The notes under the pieces were generated by a model. The model saw only the letters and a program-made list of their open reading frames with translations. It searched no databases and was not told the origin of the DNA. From Caecitellus pseudoparvulus (Eukaryota > Bigyra: Bicosoecida): a DNA stretch of 64,000 nucleotides. Each line of letters begins with the position of its first letter. Position 1 is the stretch's first letter. The stretch lies in contig CBFFRQ010000040.1 of assembly GCA_965644315.1 (NCBI GenBank), forward strand, positions 248,001 through 312,000, written 5' to 3'. The translations under genes and the position numbers were made by a program. Below are positions 52,613 through 62,112 of this stretch, one piece after another.

Positions 52613-53548
52613 TCCGAGCCTGGTAAGCGGGCAATTTGAATGCATCCTCATCTGCATACCCTGTGGAAGGAACGATTGGGCGATGGGTGGAGTGCAGGTT
52701 CGCCTAAGTGCCGTGCAGGCTTGCTTGCACGGGTGAAGGGGACAGGAATGCCAACTTCCGCAGCAGCTGCCAGACACCCCGCATCCACCCTCAACGCACC
52801 AGCAAGGTCAAGCCACCACAGCAGATGGGGTGCAAAGGGACACAACAGAGTGCCAGCTGAGAAGTTCAGCCGTGTGTGGTGTGGGCGCTGCTCGAAGGTG
52901 AATCTGTGGATGTGTTGGACGTCGCACGCTCGATCGCAGCTTGCCGCGAAACGCAAGCTCGGCTTGTAGCGGGGACCCTGGCATGAGCGCAGCCAAAGAG
53001 GGAATGGGGGCCATGCTTCTTATTTTGGGCAAGCGTATTTCATTTTGCCACGATTCCAGACACTCAGGCTTGCGGCTGCTTGGGGCGCTGACGATCAGCC
53101 CCCCTCAAGCCAGGAGTTTCTGTGCTGACGTTGCAGTTTCCGAAGCACAGCTGCTCGAGACAAAATACGCGCGCTCGAAGAACAAGCACAGGGTTCCAGT
53201 ACACATGTTTGATTGGGGGAGTTTGTACCAGGCTTCAGCCCGGGCAAACTGCGCACTTCTTTGCGACCGTGCGGGTGCTCTGCCTTCGCAAGTGATCACT
53301 TTCTATACCGCTCGCCTTTCCCTCGACGTGAAGCTGCCGAAGCCCACACACGGGGTAGACTATTCACAACTTGCTTTTTGTCCGCCTCAGGTGCGCTTTG
53401 TGTCGCCGCTGCATACTGCAAGGCGCAGAGTTGCCAGCGCGTCGAGGTGCTGAGCGAAACTCTCGCCTGGCGAAACGCGCACAAGCGCTGGCCATCTTTA
53501 CATGCGCACGCACTCACCTTCATCTCCGTGCCACAAGCAGGATTAAAT
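52613..53548. other. Intergenic region between the divergent giant receptor genes
   Basis: About 935 bp, the largest gene-free interval in the window, between the two signal-peptide start codons. Open frames extend into it on both sides (52777 on the minus strand, 53213 on the plus) but lack domain-like sequence ahead of the signal peptides. The 3' end near 53540 is locally AT-rich (GATTAAATATGAAG). It probably holds a bidirectional promoter; nothing else is recognised. Confidence 0.5.
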
Positions 53549-56500
53549 ATGAAGCAAAGGAACCAATTGAACCGATTTCGTGGACTCTCTCAGCGGCGTG
53601 GAGCCTTGCTTGGCGTAGCCTTCATGGTGCTGGCGCTGCGCGTCGCACAGGCGGCTGTGCTGCAGCCGGGCGACGCCCTACCTCCCCCAACATGGAAGCA
53701 AGTGAGCCTGGGGAATCGCCATGCCTGTGCTCTGACGACCAGCGGTACGATTCTGTGCTGGGGTTCGAACGATAACGGCCAGTGCGACGTGCCAGCCCTC
53801 CCTGCCGGCGTGGAGTGGACTTCACTCTCCTGCGGCGGCGATGCCGAATTCTCGTGGGACGGCACGGACGTGGAGCACTGCTGTGCACTGCGATCCGACG
53901 CAGGCATCTCCTGCTGGGGTGCAGCGGCAGAACCGTCCCAGCTGGAGGTTCCTGACCCCCCCCAAGGCCGCACGTGGACGTCAGTCACGGCTGGCGGCGG
54001 GTACACCTGTGCCTTAGACAGCGATGGCCAAGTGCTGTGCTGGGGCGCCGGGGCAGCGTCCAGCGTGAACAGCGCATCTGACAGGAGTTGGGTTGCGTTC
54101 GCGGCTGGAGATCGGACAGCGTGCGGGTGCAGAACAGACGGAGTGGCGCAGTGTTTCGGCAACAGCCCTGGAACGTTGAGCGGCCATTCAGCGTCCGTGT
54201 ACCGCTGTGGAGCAGTGGACACGGGTAGAACCTCAGTGTGTGTCTTGTACAACTTGCCTGGTAATGCTGGCAATGGACCAGCATACACATCGCAGTGCTC
54301 TGAGCCGACTGGTTTCAAGTACGGCATCGATCGTGGTACGTTTGCCACGAGGAACTACGCCTCTGTCGCTGTGGGGCGTGCATCTGCGTGTGCCATCAAA
54401 GTCGACGGCAGTGCTGAGTGCTGGGGCTTCACCACCAGCGGCTGGGGCCAGACGACGCCTCCAGTCTTGGCCTTGGGCGTGACCTGGCTCACAATTGACG
54501 TGCGGGGCGCGTTCGCATGCGGCATTGACTCTGAATCCCAGCTGCATTGCTGGGGAGATGCCAGCTTCGGGCGCCTCTCGCCACCAGACTTACCCCACAA
54601 GTGCAGCGGGGTGGTGCAGGAGGACGACACAGCACGCATCACCGCTTGCGTTCCTGGCGCCTCCATGAACCTCAGCGCTGGGGCATTCCACGGACGCCTT
54701 GCGGTGTCGAGCATCGCGTCAGGGGCATTTGATGGCGCGAGTGGCATTGCCGAGCTGGACCTGTCACTTCAGCGCCTCCACTTCCTGCCCGCTGACTTGT
54801 TCACGAGCGGCATGTTTACGGCAGGGGACAGCGTGATCGTCGGCGGCAATCCCGGCGCATCTTCAGGAGCGTGCTTCAACGGTGCCGGCTTCCGGGCCAT
54901 ATATCCCGGGGCCAGCGCGCAGTTCTGCATGTCTGATGGCACCGTCTTGTCCATCGCGCCTGCCGCCGTTGCCACAGACGGAAGCGGCACGCTGACGGTT
55001 GAAGTGCTGGGGTATGATGCTGTGTCATTTGTGACAATTGGAACGCTGTACGTTGAAGTTGGGAACGAAGAGTGCACAGGTGCGGCATGGACTGCGGCAG
55101 CTTCGAGTGCGTCTGGCGTCGGCCCGTATGCCTTGTCCTGCACCGCTCCCGCTGGGACGGGTGCTGGGTTCGCAGTCTCTGTCTCGGCTTTCAACGGGAA
55201 CGTGGCGTTTGTCGAGCAAGTAGAAGGCGTAAATGTGTCCTACGCGAGCCCTGTCATCTCGTCCGTCGAAGATGGGCCTGGAGGGTACATCGTTGGGAGT
55301 GTTGCTCCTGTGAAGTTGCATGGCGCCAACTTTGGGCCCGCTCTCCAGGCAACCCCAGTTGTGTTGATCCAGCTCCCTGACGCCCATGAAGAACCGTGTG
55401 TGAGTGCTCAAGTCGTCTCAGATACGCTTATTTCATGCACACTTGTGGCAGGCTGGGGACAGGATCTGCGCCTGTCCCTTGCTTTGAGCGGTGCATCTGT
55501 CGTGCTGCCAGGCGCCTTCTCTTTCGCCTTGCCACGCATTTCAAGCATTGAGAGCAGCTCAAATGGAGCGCCGGGCCCATTTTCAACCCTTGGAGCAGCT
55601 GCTGAAGACGACAGGCTCATTGTGCGAGGAACGAATTTTGTGGTGCCCAGACCTGGTGCAGAGGGAAGCCTCGCATTTGCCACAGTGCACCTGGTAAATG
55701 GAACAGGCAACAACACAGACACTGAGTGCGGTGATGTCATTGTATCCAGCACTGAGGAGCTGTCTTGTCTTTGGCCAGCGGGCATCGGGGCCAACTTCTC
55801 TGTGGTGTACCGCTACAACGGCACTGCATCCACAGGCGGGGAGGGCTTGTTTTCGTATGCTGCACCAGTTGTCACGAGTTTATCAGCACGCCAGCTGTCT
55901 CAAGCAGGCGGGGACAATCTTCTCGTCCAAGGGCATGGCTTCGGACCTCCAGGGTCTGAAGTGACTGCGTATGTGGGAACGGCGCCTTGCTCCACCACAA
56001 CCCAGGCGGGGGATGACACCCTCGTGTGCGTCCTTCCGGCTGGTGCGGGGACTCAGTTCGCAGTGTGGGTTGATGCTGGCCGTCAGAATTCGAGCCAGAT
56101 TCCCGGCGCTAACAACAGCGTGAGTTTCGCCACTCCCGTCCTCACTTCTGCGCAAGTTGGGACCTTCACTGGCGTCAGCAATGTCCTTCTCGCTGCAGCG
56201 TCGGGCAGTTTGCGCATTTCACCAAATGTGACGGTGCGGGGCTTGTCACTTGGAGCGGCTCACCAGGCAGTCGTGTCAATGTCCGTAGCAGGCCAGCCCT
56301 GCCCATCCGGATCCTTGTTCTTCACCTCCGGTGGTGGCTCCGGAACAGAGACTGTCACGTGCGCATCCCTCAGGGAAGCCAGCTTCAACGCGTCAAGTCC
56401 ACAGGTTGTGCTGACAGTCGCGAACTCGCAAGCCACCTTTCCCATCGCTGTCATGGGCAGGCCCCAAATCGACCAGCTGTCTTCCTCTGCCGGGGTTGCT

Positions 56501-59500
56501 GGCCAGACACTGACCGTACTTGGGTCAAACTTCGGACGAGGCCCAGTCGATGCCCCCGTCGTCCGCATCGGAGGCTGGCAATGCGACACAACGTCTTGGG
56601 CGGATGCAGGGACTGTTTCGTGTCTCGTTCCAGACGGGTGGGGTTCGAACCACACCGTCAGCGTCGAGACAGCAGGGGGGCTGCAATCTGAGGAGCAGAT
56701 TCCATTCTCATTCACGCTTACCTTGGACGAAGTGAGGGTGACCCAGGATCCCCTGGGATTCGTGCACCCCTCAGCAACCCCCCACCTTCTTGTGCAAGCT
56801 GCTCCCACCAGTGCTGTCGCGTACAACCTGTCTGTGGGGGGAGTTGCAATGGGCCAAGCCGCAGTGGATGTTGCTTCGCTGTTCATCGGAGGAGCTCGCT
56901 GTGCCTCGGTCAGGGTGCTGTCAAGTAGCAGCCTAGAGTGCATTGGGCTGCCAGCTCGGCAGCTTGTGGAGGGATTGGGGCGTGCATCCATCCGGTTATT
57001 CGACGGAACGGAAGCTGGGCTTGACGCTGCGGTCCAAGTCCAGGCTGCCCCGTTCGTGACCGATGACACAGCCAGGTCAGCGTTCCCGGGGGAGTCAATC
57101 TCAATCCTTGGCCGAGGGTTCGGCCGCAGTGCTGACGAGGCCCCTGATGTGCGCATTGGACAGTTTCAATGCCTGAACCAAGGCCAGCGCAGCTTCTGGA
57201 CGTCTGACACAGCTTTGTCTTGCAGCCTTCCTCAGTCTGCGACTGGGCTTGAACTACCTATCACAGTCACGACACCCACAGGCTTGACTTCCAACAGCAA
57301 CGTGACGTTCAGTTTCAGGTTCGCAGCAGGCGAAGAGCCCATTGATCCCCCAACTCAGGCGCCGACAGGGCTCACCGCGACCCGCACGGAAGGCCTGCTC
57401 CCCATCACTCTGACCTGGCTACACGAAGCAGATTCGGACGAGGCAGAGCCTACTCAGTTCATTCTCTATCAAAGTACACTGCCCCTGGGTGTTCAGAACA
57501 TCAGCTCAGCCGCTGCGACATCCCGCCCTGTTGCTGACGGGGGCATTCTGCGGAGACCTGGTTCTGCAGTCACAATGCCCAGTGGCCGCATTCGCTATAC
57601 GTTCGAGGTAACCCTGCCTAATGTGGCCGCGCAGCCATACTGGTTTGCGGTGGCGGCATCCAACCGAAATGGGACAGGCCCGGTGTCCCCCCCCTCCAGC
57701 GCAGTGTACGAGGCATGTGGCCCGCAGCAGTTCCTCGCCCTGCACGAGCCCACCGTCGCCAACCGTGTCTGCAGACAGTGCCCCACAGGGGCCCACTGTG
57801 GCGGTGGCAGCACTGCCGACATCGTTCCTCGGCGAGGCTTCTACCGCATGGACGGATCTGCCAACGGCCTCACGTTCGTGCCCTGTGAGCAGGAGGAGGC
57901 CTGCCGTGGCTACGACCCCGCCCAACACGCTGGCATGAACGCCAGCACCCTGGCAGCCGCCTTTGCAGCCAGCGGTGACCAACAGCAGGCATGTGCGGAG
58001 GGCTACTCAGGCCGACTGTGCCTGCGGTGCTCGCCTGGCTACGCCCGCAGTGGCGCTGCAGGGTGCGCCAGGTGTGAAGATGCAGGCCTGGTCGTGCTGG
58101 CCCTGGCTGGCACGCTGCTGCTGGCACTGTGTATCTTGGCGTACCTCACCAACATCAGTCTGCAGGACACGGGTGACGCCAACAGCACTGCGCTGAACAA
58201 GATCCTGCTGAACCACGTGCAGATCACGTCTGTGGCGCTGCTGTTCAGGTTGCAGTGGCCCACCGCCATCCAGCGCATGCTGGACGCCTTCAACACCGTC
58301 AGCTCAGTGTCAGACAGCGTCATCTCAGTGGAGTGCTTGCTGGGCGGGGGCTTGTCGGCGTACCGCTCCAGTGTCATCCTGTCCCTGGTCACGCCTGTCG
58401 CCCTGCTGCTCATCCTGACAGTGTACTGGGTGGTGAACTACTTCACCCGCATCGGGCAGCGCATCTTCGCGCTCCTGCCCACGGCCCTGTGCGGCTCCTT
58501 CCGAGTGGACCCCGCGTCCCTGCACGGTGCGCAGTGGGTGCGGGCCAACGTGGACGGCTGGATCGTCAGCGCAGTGGTGACGGCATTCATGCTGCACATG
58601 AGCCTGGCCCAGACCACTCTGCGCCTGTTCACGTGTGAGGAGCTGGATGACACGGGGCGTGCTTTCCTGGTGGCTGACCCCAATGTGGAGTGCAGCAGTG
58701 CGTCGAACCAAGTGTGGATGTGGGGGGTGGGGCTGCCCGCCTTCTTCGTGTATGGCGTCGGTATCCCCCTGTCAGCCAGCATCATCCTGTGGCTGCGTCG
58801 GAAGCGCCTGGACTCGCCCGAGGTGCTGGGGACGTTTGGGTTCCTGTACGGCGGCTACACCCGCAAGTGGTACTTCTGGGAGACCATCATCATGACGCGC
58901 AAGGCCATGCTGGCGTTTGTGGCCGTGTTTGTGCAGCCGCTGGGGCTGCGCATGCAAGTGTACTGCACGATGCTGGTGGGGTTGGCTGCTTTGGCGGCGC
59001 ACGACTCGGCCCAGCCCTTTGCTCGGGGCGCCATGAACGCTCTGGAGCGTGCCAGCATCTTTGTGTCCTTGCTGACCATGCTTGGCGGGTTATTCCTGGA
59101 GCAGGATGAGGTGTCGGGGGGCGCACGTGTCGTTGTGACCATGTGCATTGTGTTGGTGAATGCGGTGCTGCTGCTGGGGCTGGCCGTGGGACTGGGGCAT
59201 GCGACGGTGATGGAGATGTTCTTCCCGCCTGCAGCCGGCGACACGGCGAAGGCTGCCCCCAGCGTGCCTGATGACGATTCGGGGGGCCGCGATATTGCTT
59301 CGGCTGACGTGCTGGACGATGCTGTGGAGCCAGTCGCCCCGGACGCAGCCAGCGCTGATTCTGGCTTGCCCCATGACGAGGCAGCTGGAAGTGAGACCAG
59401 TGCATTGTCACACAGCGCACGGGGTGGCGAGTCTGCCAGAGGCTCCGTCGCCCCCGAGACGCTGGATGCCGCCACAGCTGTTGACGATAGCGAGGCGGTG

Positions 59501-59557
59501 CAAGGCATCCCTCCTTCCAGCGCATTGAGGGGGGATTCTGGCGAAGTCAGTTCGTGA
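53549..59557 (+). CDS. Giant receptor-like protein B: RCC1-like, TIG repeats, GCC2/GCC3, multi-TM
   Basis: A single-exon frame of 2002 residues from ATG 53549, chosen because it starts a signal peptide (GALLGVAFMVLALRVAQA). Six or so Cys-bearing RCC1-like blades (RHACALTTSGTILCWGSNDN, GGYTCALDSDGQVLCWGAG, GAFACGIDSESQLHCWGDAS) are followed by an LRR-like stretch. IPT/TIG domains come next (VLGSNFGRGPVDAP, ILGRGFGRSADEAPDV, VQGHGFGPPGSEV), then a fibronectin-like domain and the GCC2/GCC3 and EGF-like cysteines. The 8-9 TM block lies at ~1512-1890 and the tail is Ser/Asp/Glu-rich. Ectodomain similarity to protein A is recognisable only in domain order, whereas the 3' module is nearly identical. 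Ligand and signalling mode are unknown. The stop lies 3 bp from the convergent TBC gene. Confidence 0.87.
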   Translation: MKQRNQLNRFRGLSQRRGALLGVAFMVLALRVAQAAVLQPGDALPPPTWKQVSLGNRHACALTTSGTILCWGSNDNGQCDVPALPAGVEWTSLSCGGDAEFSWDGTDVEHCCALRSDAGISCWGAAAEPSQLEVPDPPQGRTWTSVTAGGGYTCALDSDGQVLCWGAGAASSVNSASDRSWVAFAAGDRTACGCRTDGVAQCFGNSPGTLSGHSASVYRCGAVDTGRTSVCVLYNLPGNAGNGPAYTSQCSEPTGFKYGIDRGTFATRNYASVAVGRASACAIKVDGSAECWGFTTSGWGQTTPPVLALGVTWLTIDVRGAFACGIDSESQLHCWGDASFGRLSPPDLPHKCSGVVQEDDTARITACVPGASMNLSAGAFHGRLAVSSIASGAFDGASGIAELDLSLQRLHFLPADLFTSGMFTAGDSVIVGGNPGASSGACFNGAGFRAIYPGASAQFCMSDGTVLSIAPAAVATDGSGTLTVEVLGYDAVSFVTIGTLYVEVGNEECTGAAWTAAASSASGVGPYALSCTAPAGTGAGFAVSVSAFNGNVAFVEQVEGVNVSYASPVISSVEDGPGGYIVGSVAPVKLHGANFGPALQATPVVLIQLPDAHEEPCVSAQVVSDTLISCTLVAGWGQDLRLSLALSGASVVLPGAFSFALPRISSIESSSNGAPGPFSTLGAAAEDDRLIVRGTNFVVPRPGAEGSLAFATVHLVNGTGNNTDTECGDVIVSSTEELSCLWPAGIGANFSVVYRYNGTASTGGEGLFSYAAPVVTSLSARQLSQAGGDNLLVQGHGFGPPGSEVTAYVGTAPCSTTTQAGDDTLVCVLPAGAGTQFAVWVDAGRQNSSQIPGANNSVSFATPVLTSAQVGTFTGVSNVLLAAASGSLRISPNVTVRGLSLGAAHQAVVSMSVAGQPCPSGSLFFTSGGGSGTETVTCASLREASFNASSPQVVLTVANSQATFPIAVMGRPQIDQLSSSAGVAGQTLTVLGSNFGRGPVDAPVVRIGGWQCDTTSWADAGTVSCLVPDGWGSNHTVSVETAGGLQSEEQIPFSFTLTLDEVRVTQDPLGFVHPSATPHLLVQAAPTSAVAYNLSVGGVAMGQAAVDVASLFIGGARCASVRVLSSSSLECIGLPARQLVEGLGRASIRLFDGTEAGLDAAVQVQAAPFVTDDTARSAFPGESISILGRGFGRSADEAPDVRIGQFQCLNQGQRSFWTSDTALSCSLPQSATGLELPITVTTPTGLTSNSNVTFSFRFAAGEEPIDPPTQAPTGLTATRTEGLLPITLTWLHEADSDEAEPTQFILYQSTLPLGVQNISSAAATSRPVADGGILRRPGSAVTMPSGRIRYTFEVTLPNVAAQPYWFAVAASNRNGTGPVSPPSSAVYEACGPQQFLALHEPTVANRVCRQCPTGAHCGGGSTADIVPRRGFYRMDGSANGLTFVPCEQEEACRGYDPAQHAGMNASTLAAAFAASGDQQQACAEGYSGRLCLRCSPGYARSGAAGCARCEDAGLVVLALAGTLLLALCILAYLTNISLQDTGDANSTALNKILLNHVQITSVALLFRLQWPTAIQRMLDAFNTVSSVSDSVISVECLLGGGLSAYRSSVILSLVTPVALLLILTVYWVVNYFTRIGQRIFALLPTALCGSFRVDPASLHGAQWVRANVDGWIVSAVVTAFMLHMSLAQTTLRLFTCEELDDTGRAFLVADPNVECSSASNQVWMWGVGLPAFFVYGVGIPLSASIILWLRRKRLDSPEVLGTFGFLYGGYTRKWYFWETIIMTRKAMLAFVAVFVQPLGLRMQVYCTMLVGLAALAAHDSAQPFARGAMNALERASIFVSLLTMLGGLFLEQDEVSGGARVVVTMCIVLVNAVLLLGLAVGLGHATVMEMFFPPAAGDTAKAAPSVPDDDSGGRDIASADVLDDAVEPVAPDAASADSGLPHDEAAGSETSALSHSARGGESARGSVAPETLDAATAVDDSEAVQGIPPSSALRGDSGEVSS
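57670..59315 (+). repeat. Inverted repeat arm B (~1.64 kb, coding 3' module of receptor B)
   Basis: Partner of the arm at 46635-48278, in inverted orientation with ~9.4 kb between. Identity begins at tgggacaggcccggtgtccc and ends near gctgacgtgctgg. It covers GCC2/GCC3, EGF-like and all transmembrane segments but excludes the tail. Confidence 0.93.
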
Positions 59558-59560
59558 TGT

Positions 59561-61871
59561 CTATTCGCTGTCTGCGGCGGCTGCTGCTGCGGGGGTCAGT
59601 CTCCTTGCAAGCACAGACCTTTTGGGCTGAAATGCAACTTTGTCTGCGGAGGACATGGAGCGTGGGCGAGTCAGGGGCGGGGTGCACGGCACGTCCGTTA
59701 GTGCATCTCGCGACTTGGCCCGCACTCTCGGGCTCGGCGCGCCTGGGACGGACATCAAGGCCGGAGATGTGATGCTGCGGCGTAATCGGGTCTGGTGTCC
59801 AGGAGTGGGAGGGAGGGCGCGCGTGGGGCTGCCGGGAACGAGCACTGCGTGCACGTCGCTTGGCGTGCAGCCCTTGGGCACGCTGCCTGGGTCTGTGGTC
59901 AGCACTGGGGCAGAGGAGCCCCTCCTAAACGGCTGGCTCCCCGAGAAAGACCTCATGACACTCCCTAGGATGCCCCTCTGTGCAGGAGGTGCCCCTCCTG
60001 CTGTGCTAGCCGCGATCGTCGTCGCCGCACGTCCGCGTTGTCGTGCGGCTGGTGCCGCCTCCGAGCTCTGCGGCAGCGACCTCACAGGTGCCCGAGCGAG
60101 GGTGACGTCTTGAGAATCTGATTTTTCCCATGACAGCTGCTTCTCCAGCGTCACCTGTCCACCCGACATGACCATGACCGGCGTGGAGGGCGGGTGCGCC
60201 TTGGCGGCTTCTGCAGCCGCCGCGGCAGGAGTCCACAGCGCAGGGTCCTGCGCTGCAGGCCCAGGGGACACCGCTTTGGCCTTGGCAGGGAGGAGAGGCG
60301 TCGGAGACTGCTCTGCGACGGCCTGTGCTACTGCAGCTGTGCGGTGCTCGAAGGTGGTCATGCGCTGCACAGGGCTCGTGACTGGCCCATGCTCAGCCTC
60401 AAACGCAGCCCGCAGTGCTCGCAGCTGCCTCCTGCGGAATGAAAACTTGAATGCTGCCGCGAGGAGCGCATCGCCGTCCAAGTCTTCGTGCATGTGGGGA
60501 AAGTACATGAGCATGCCTTCCATGTCCAGGGCGAGCAGAGCCGCTTCGTGGTGCTGCAGAACAGCCAGGCCCACTCGGAAGACGACCTTCCATCCCTCGA
60601 GCAGGAACGAGTCCCACACCCGGCATGTGACAGAGAAGGGGAAGGAGTATGTGAAGATCGTGAGCATCCACTGCGCGGCGTACATGGTGGGGTGGATGCC
60701 GTGTTTGTCAAAGTGGGCCGCCAGCTTCGGCAGGTACTGGCGCACGAGTCCTTGCAGCTGGTACTGCAGCAAGTTCACGAGGGGCAGGCCGGGGGCAAAG
60801 ATGTCTGCGAGACGGTGCGGCTCGTACTCGCACAGCGTCAGCAGCATCCAGAATGCGTCCTCCTCGCTCAAGTACGACAGAAAGAATGCCGTGAGGAAGC
60901 CTGCGGTGCCGGCGCGAAGCGGGGCAGTGCAGGGCGCGACACAGCGAGCACTGCATCGCACGCCCTTCACGTACTCATGCCTTGGCAGTACCCCACTTGC
61001 GGGTTGAACAGTGCGTACGCACGCAGAACACGAAGGAGGGATGCCTGGCCCAGTCCTCCACGCTGCCGGAACAGCTGCATGCGGGGAAAGGTCCGGGTGA
61101 TGTCTCTGTCGATTTCCCCCATCACCCGCTGCTGCGGCTCGGGTATCGGGGCATCCAGCAACTGTGCGTATAGGTCTGTGAATGGCAGGAAGCAGGGAAA
61201 TAATGCTGAGGGACTTGGCATGGTTCTGCGTCGCGACGGCTGCAGGCTCACCTGGGTTGGCCGCCTTGCGCCGAGAACTGTGCACCAGAAGAGGCCAGAC
61301 GACAGCTCTGAATGCGTCAGGAATGCCTTTGCGGCACCGGGTCTTCAAGTGGTTCGCCTTGCGGCCTGTCCAGCTGTGTGGCAAAGCAGCAGCAGCGGAG
61401 TGTGGGGGTATGCGTGAGGCTCGTGCACGTGCTCGGCCACGGGCGGCAGTCCATGCGCACGCACGTTTCCCAATTCGCCAGCATGTCTCGCCACTTCTGC
61501 AGGCGCATGTTCTCCAGCACCAGCCTCTTCTTCCGCTTGTCTTCGTCCACCCCCGACACGCCAGCTGCGCCGGGCAGTGCAGCTTCGGCCTTTGGCACTG
61601 CCGAGACACTGTGGGCTGTCAGCTGAGAGGCAGCGTGATCACCCCCACTACTAGCAGCTGCTGCGCCAGCTGAAGTGGCAGGCTGCTGGGTTGACGGCGG
61701 CGGCGTTGTTGGCGGCCCGGCTTTGTCTGCTGCATTCTGCGCCATCGAATGCTCGCGTTGCGGGGTGCCACCTCCAACTTCAGCAGGAGCGGTACCAGAG
61801 GGCCCTACTTCATGCACAGACACACCCACCTCAGTGGGTAACACATCCCTTGCGTGGTCCTCTGCTGCCAT
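59561..61871 (-). CDS. TBC-domain Rab GTPase-activating protein (TBC1D10-like)
   Basis: Exons on the minus strand are 61871-61465, 61373-61252, 61175-60975 and 60900-59561 (689 residues). TBC proteins stimulate GTP hydrolysis by Rab GTPases in membrane traffic. Splicing assembles KWRDMLANWETWTGRKANHL, KTRCRKGIPDAFRAVVWPLL, IDRDITRTFPRMQLF with the catalytic arginine finger (Arg204), and VGYCQGMSFLTAFFL with the glutamine finger (Gln241). Downstream EEDAFWMLLTLC, VRQYLPKLAAHFDKHGI, QWMLTIFTYSFPF and RVWDSFLLEGWKVVFRV complete the domain to ~390. Both fingers are intact, so activity is expected. The N-terminal ~110 residues and the ~300-residue C-terminus are Ala/Pro/Ser-rich and disordered. 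The target Rab is unknown. Confidence 0.9.
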
Positions 61872-62112
61872 GGCTGTGGGGTGATGCAGGGGCCAGGCGT
61901 GGTTGCCTGCGGAATTTGCACAGCGGCACGACACCCGCGAAGCCACAAGCAACCAGCACGGACAAACGAAAGGGGGCCCTCACATCCGGGGCAGGGCGGA
62001 AGCATCGCTAAGTTTAGCAGAGCTGGTTGGTATTTGTAGTGTGGCTGGCTCGTGCCGTTGCTTCGAACCTCCAAGCTCCGTTCGCGTGCTGGTAGCTTGC
62101 ATTTGACATGAC

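Noticed and set aside
52941-53453. 170-residue open frame in the intergenic region between the giant receptors
   Set aside because: No domain-like composition, no signal or codon pattern matching its neighbours, and it lies in the presumed promoter and leader of receptor B.
56638-56655. tRNA T-loop-like sequence GGTTCGAACC
   Set aside because: It lies within a TIG domain reading frame, and no acceptor stem or anticodon arm can be built around it.
53549-57670. Bacterial contamination suggested by RCC1-like CWG blades and TIG repeats
   Set aside because: Composition is continuous with intron-bearing eukaryotic neighbours, and the multi-TM GCC2/GCC3 module is eukaryote-like.
46635-59315. Inverted repeat arms as a transposon or terminal inverted repeats
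   Set aside because: The repeated segments are internal coding modules of two paralogous genes. No transposase, target-site duplication or terminal motif is visible.
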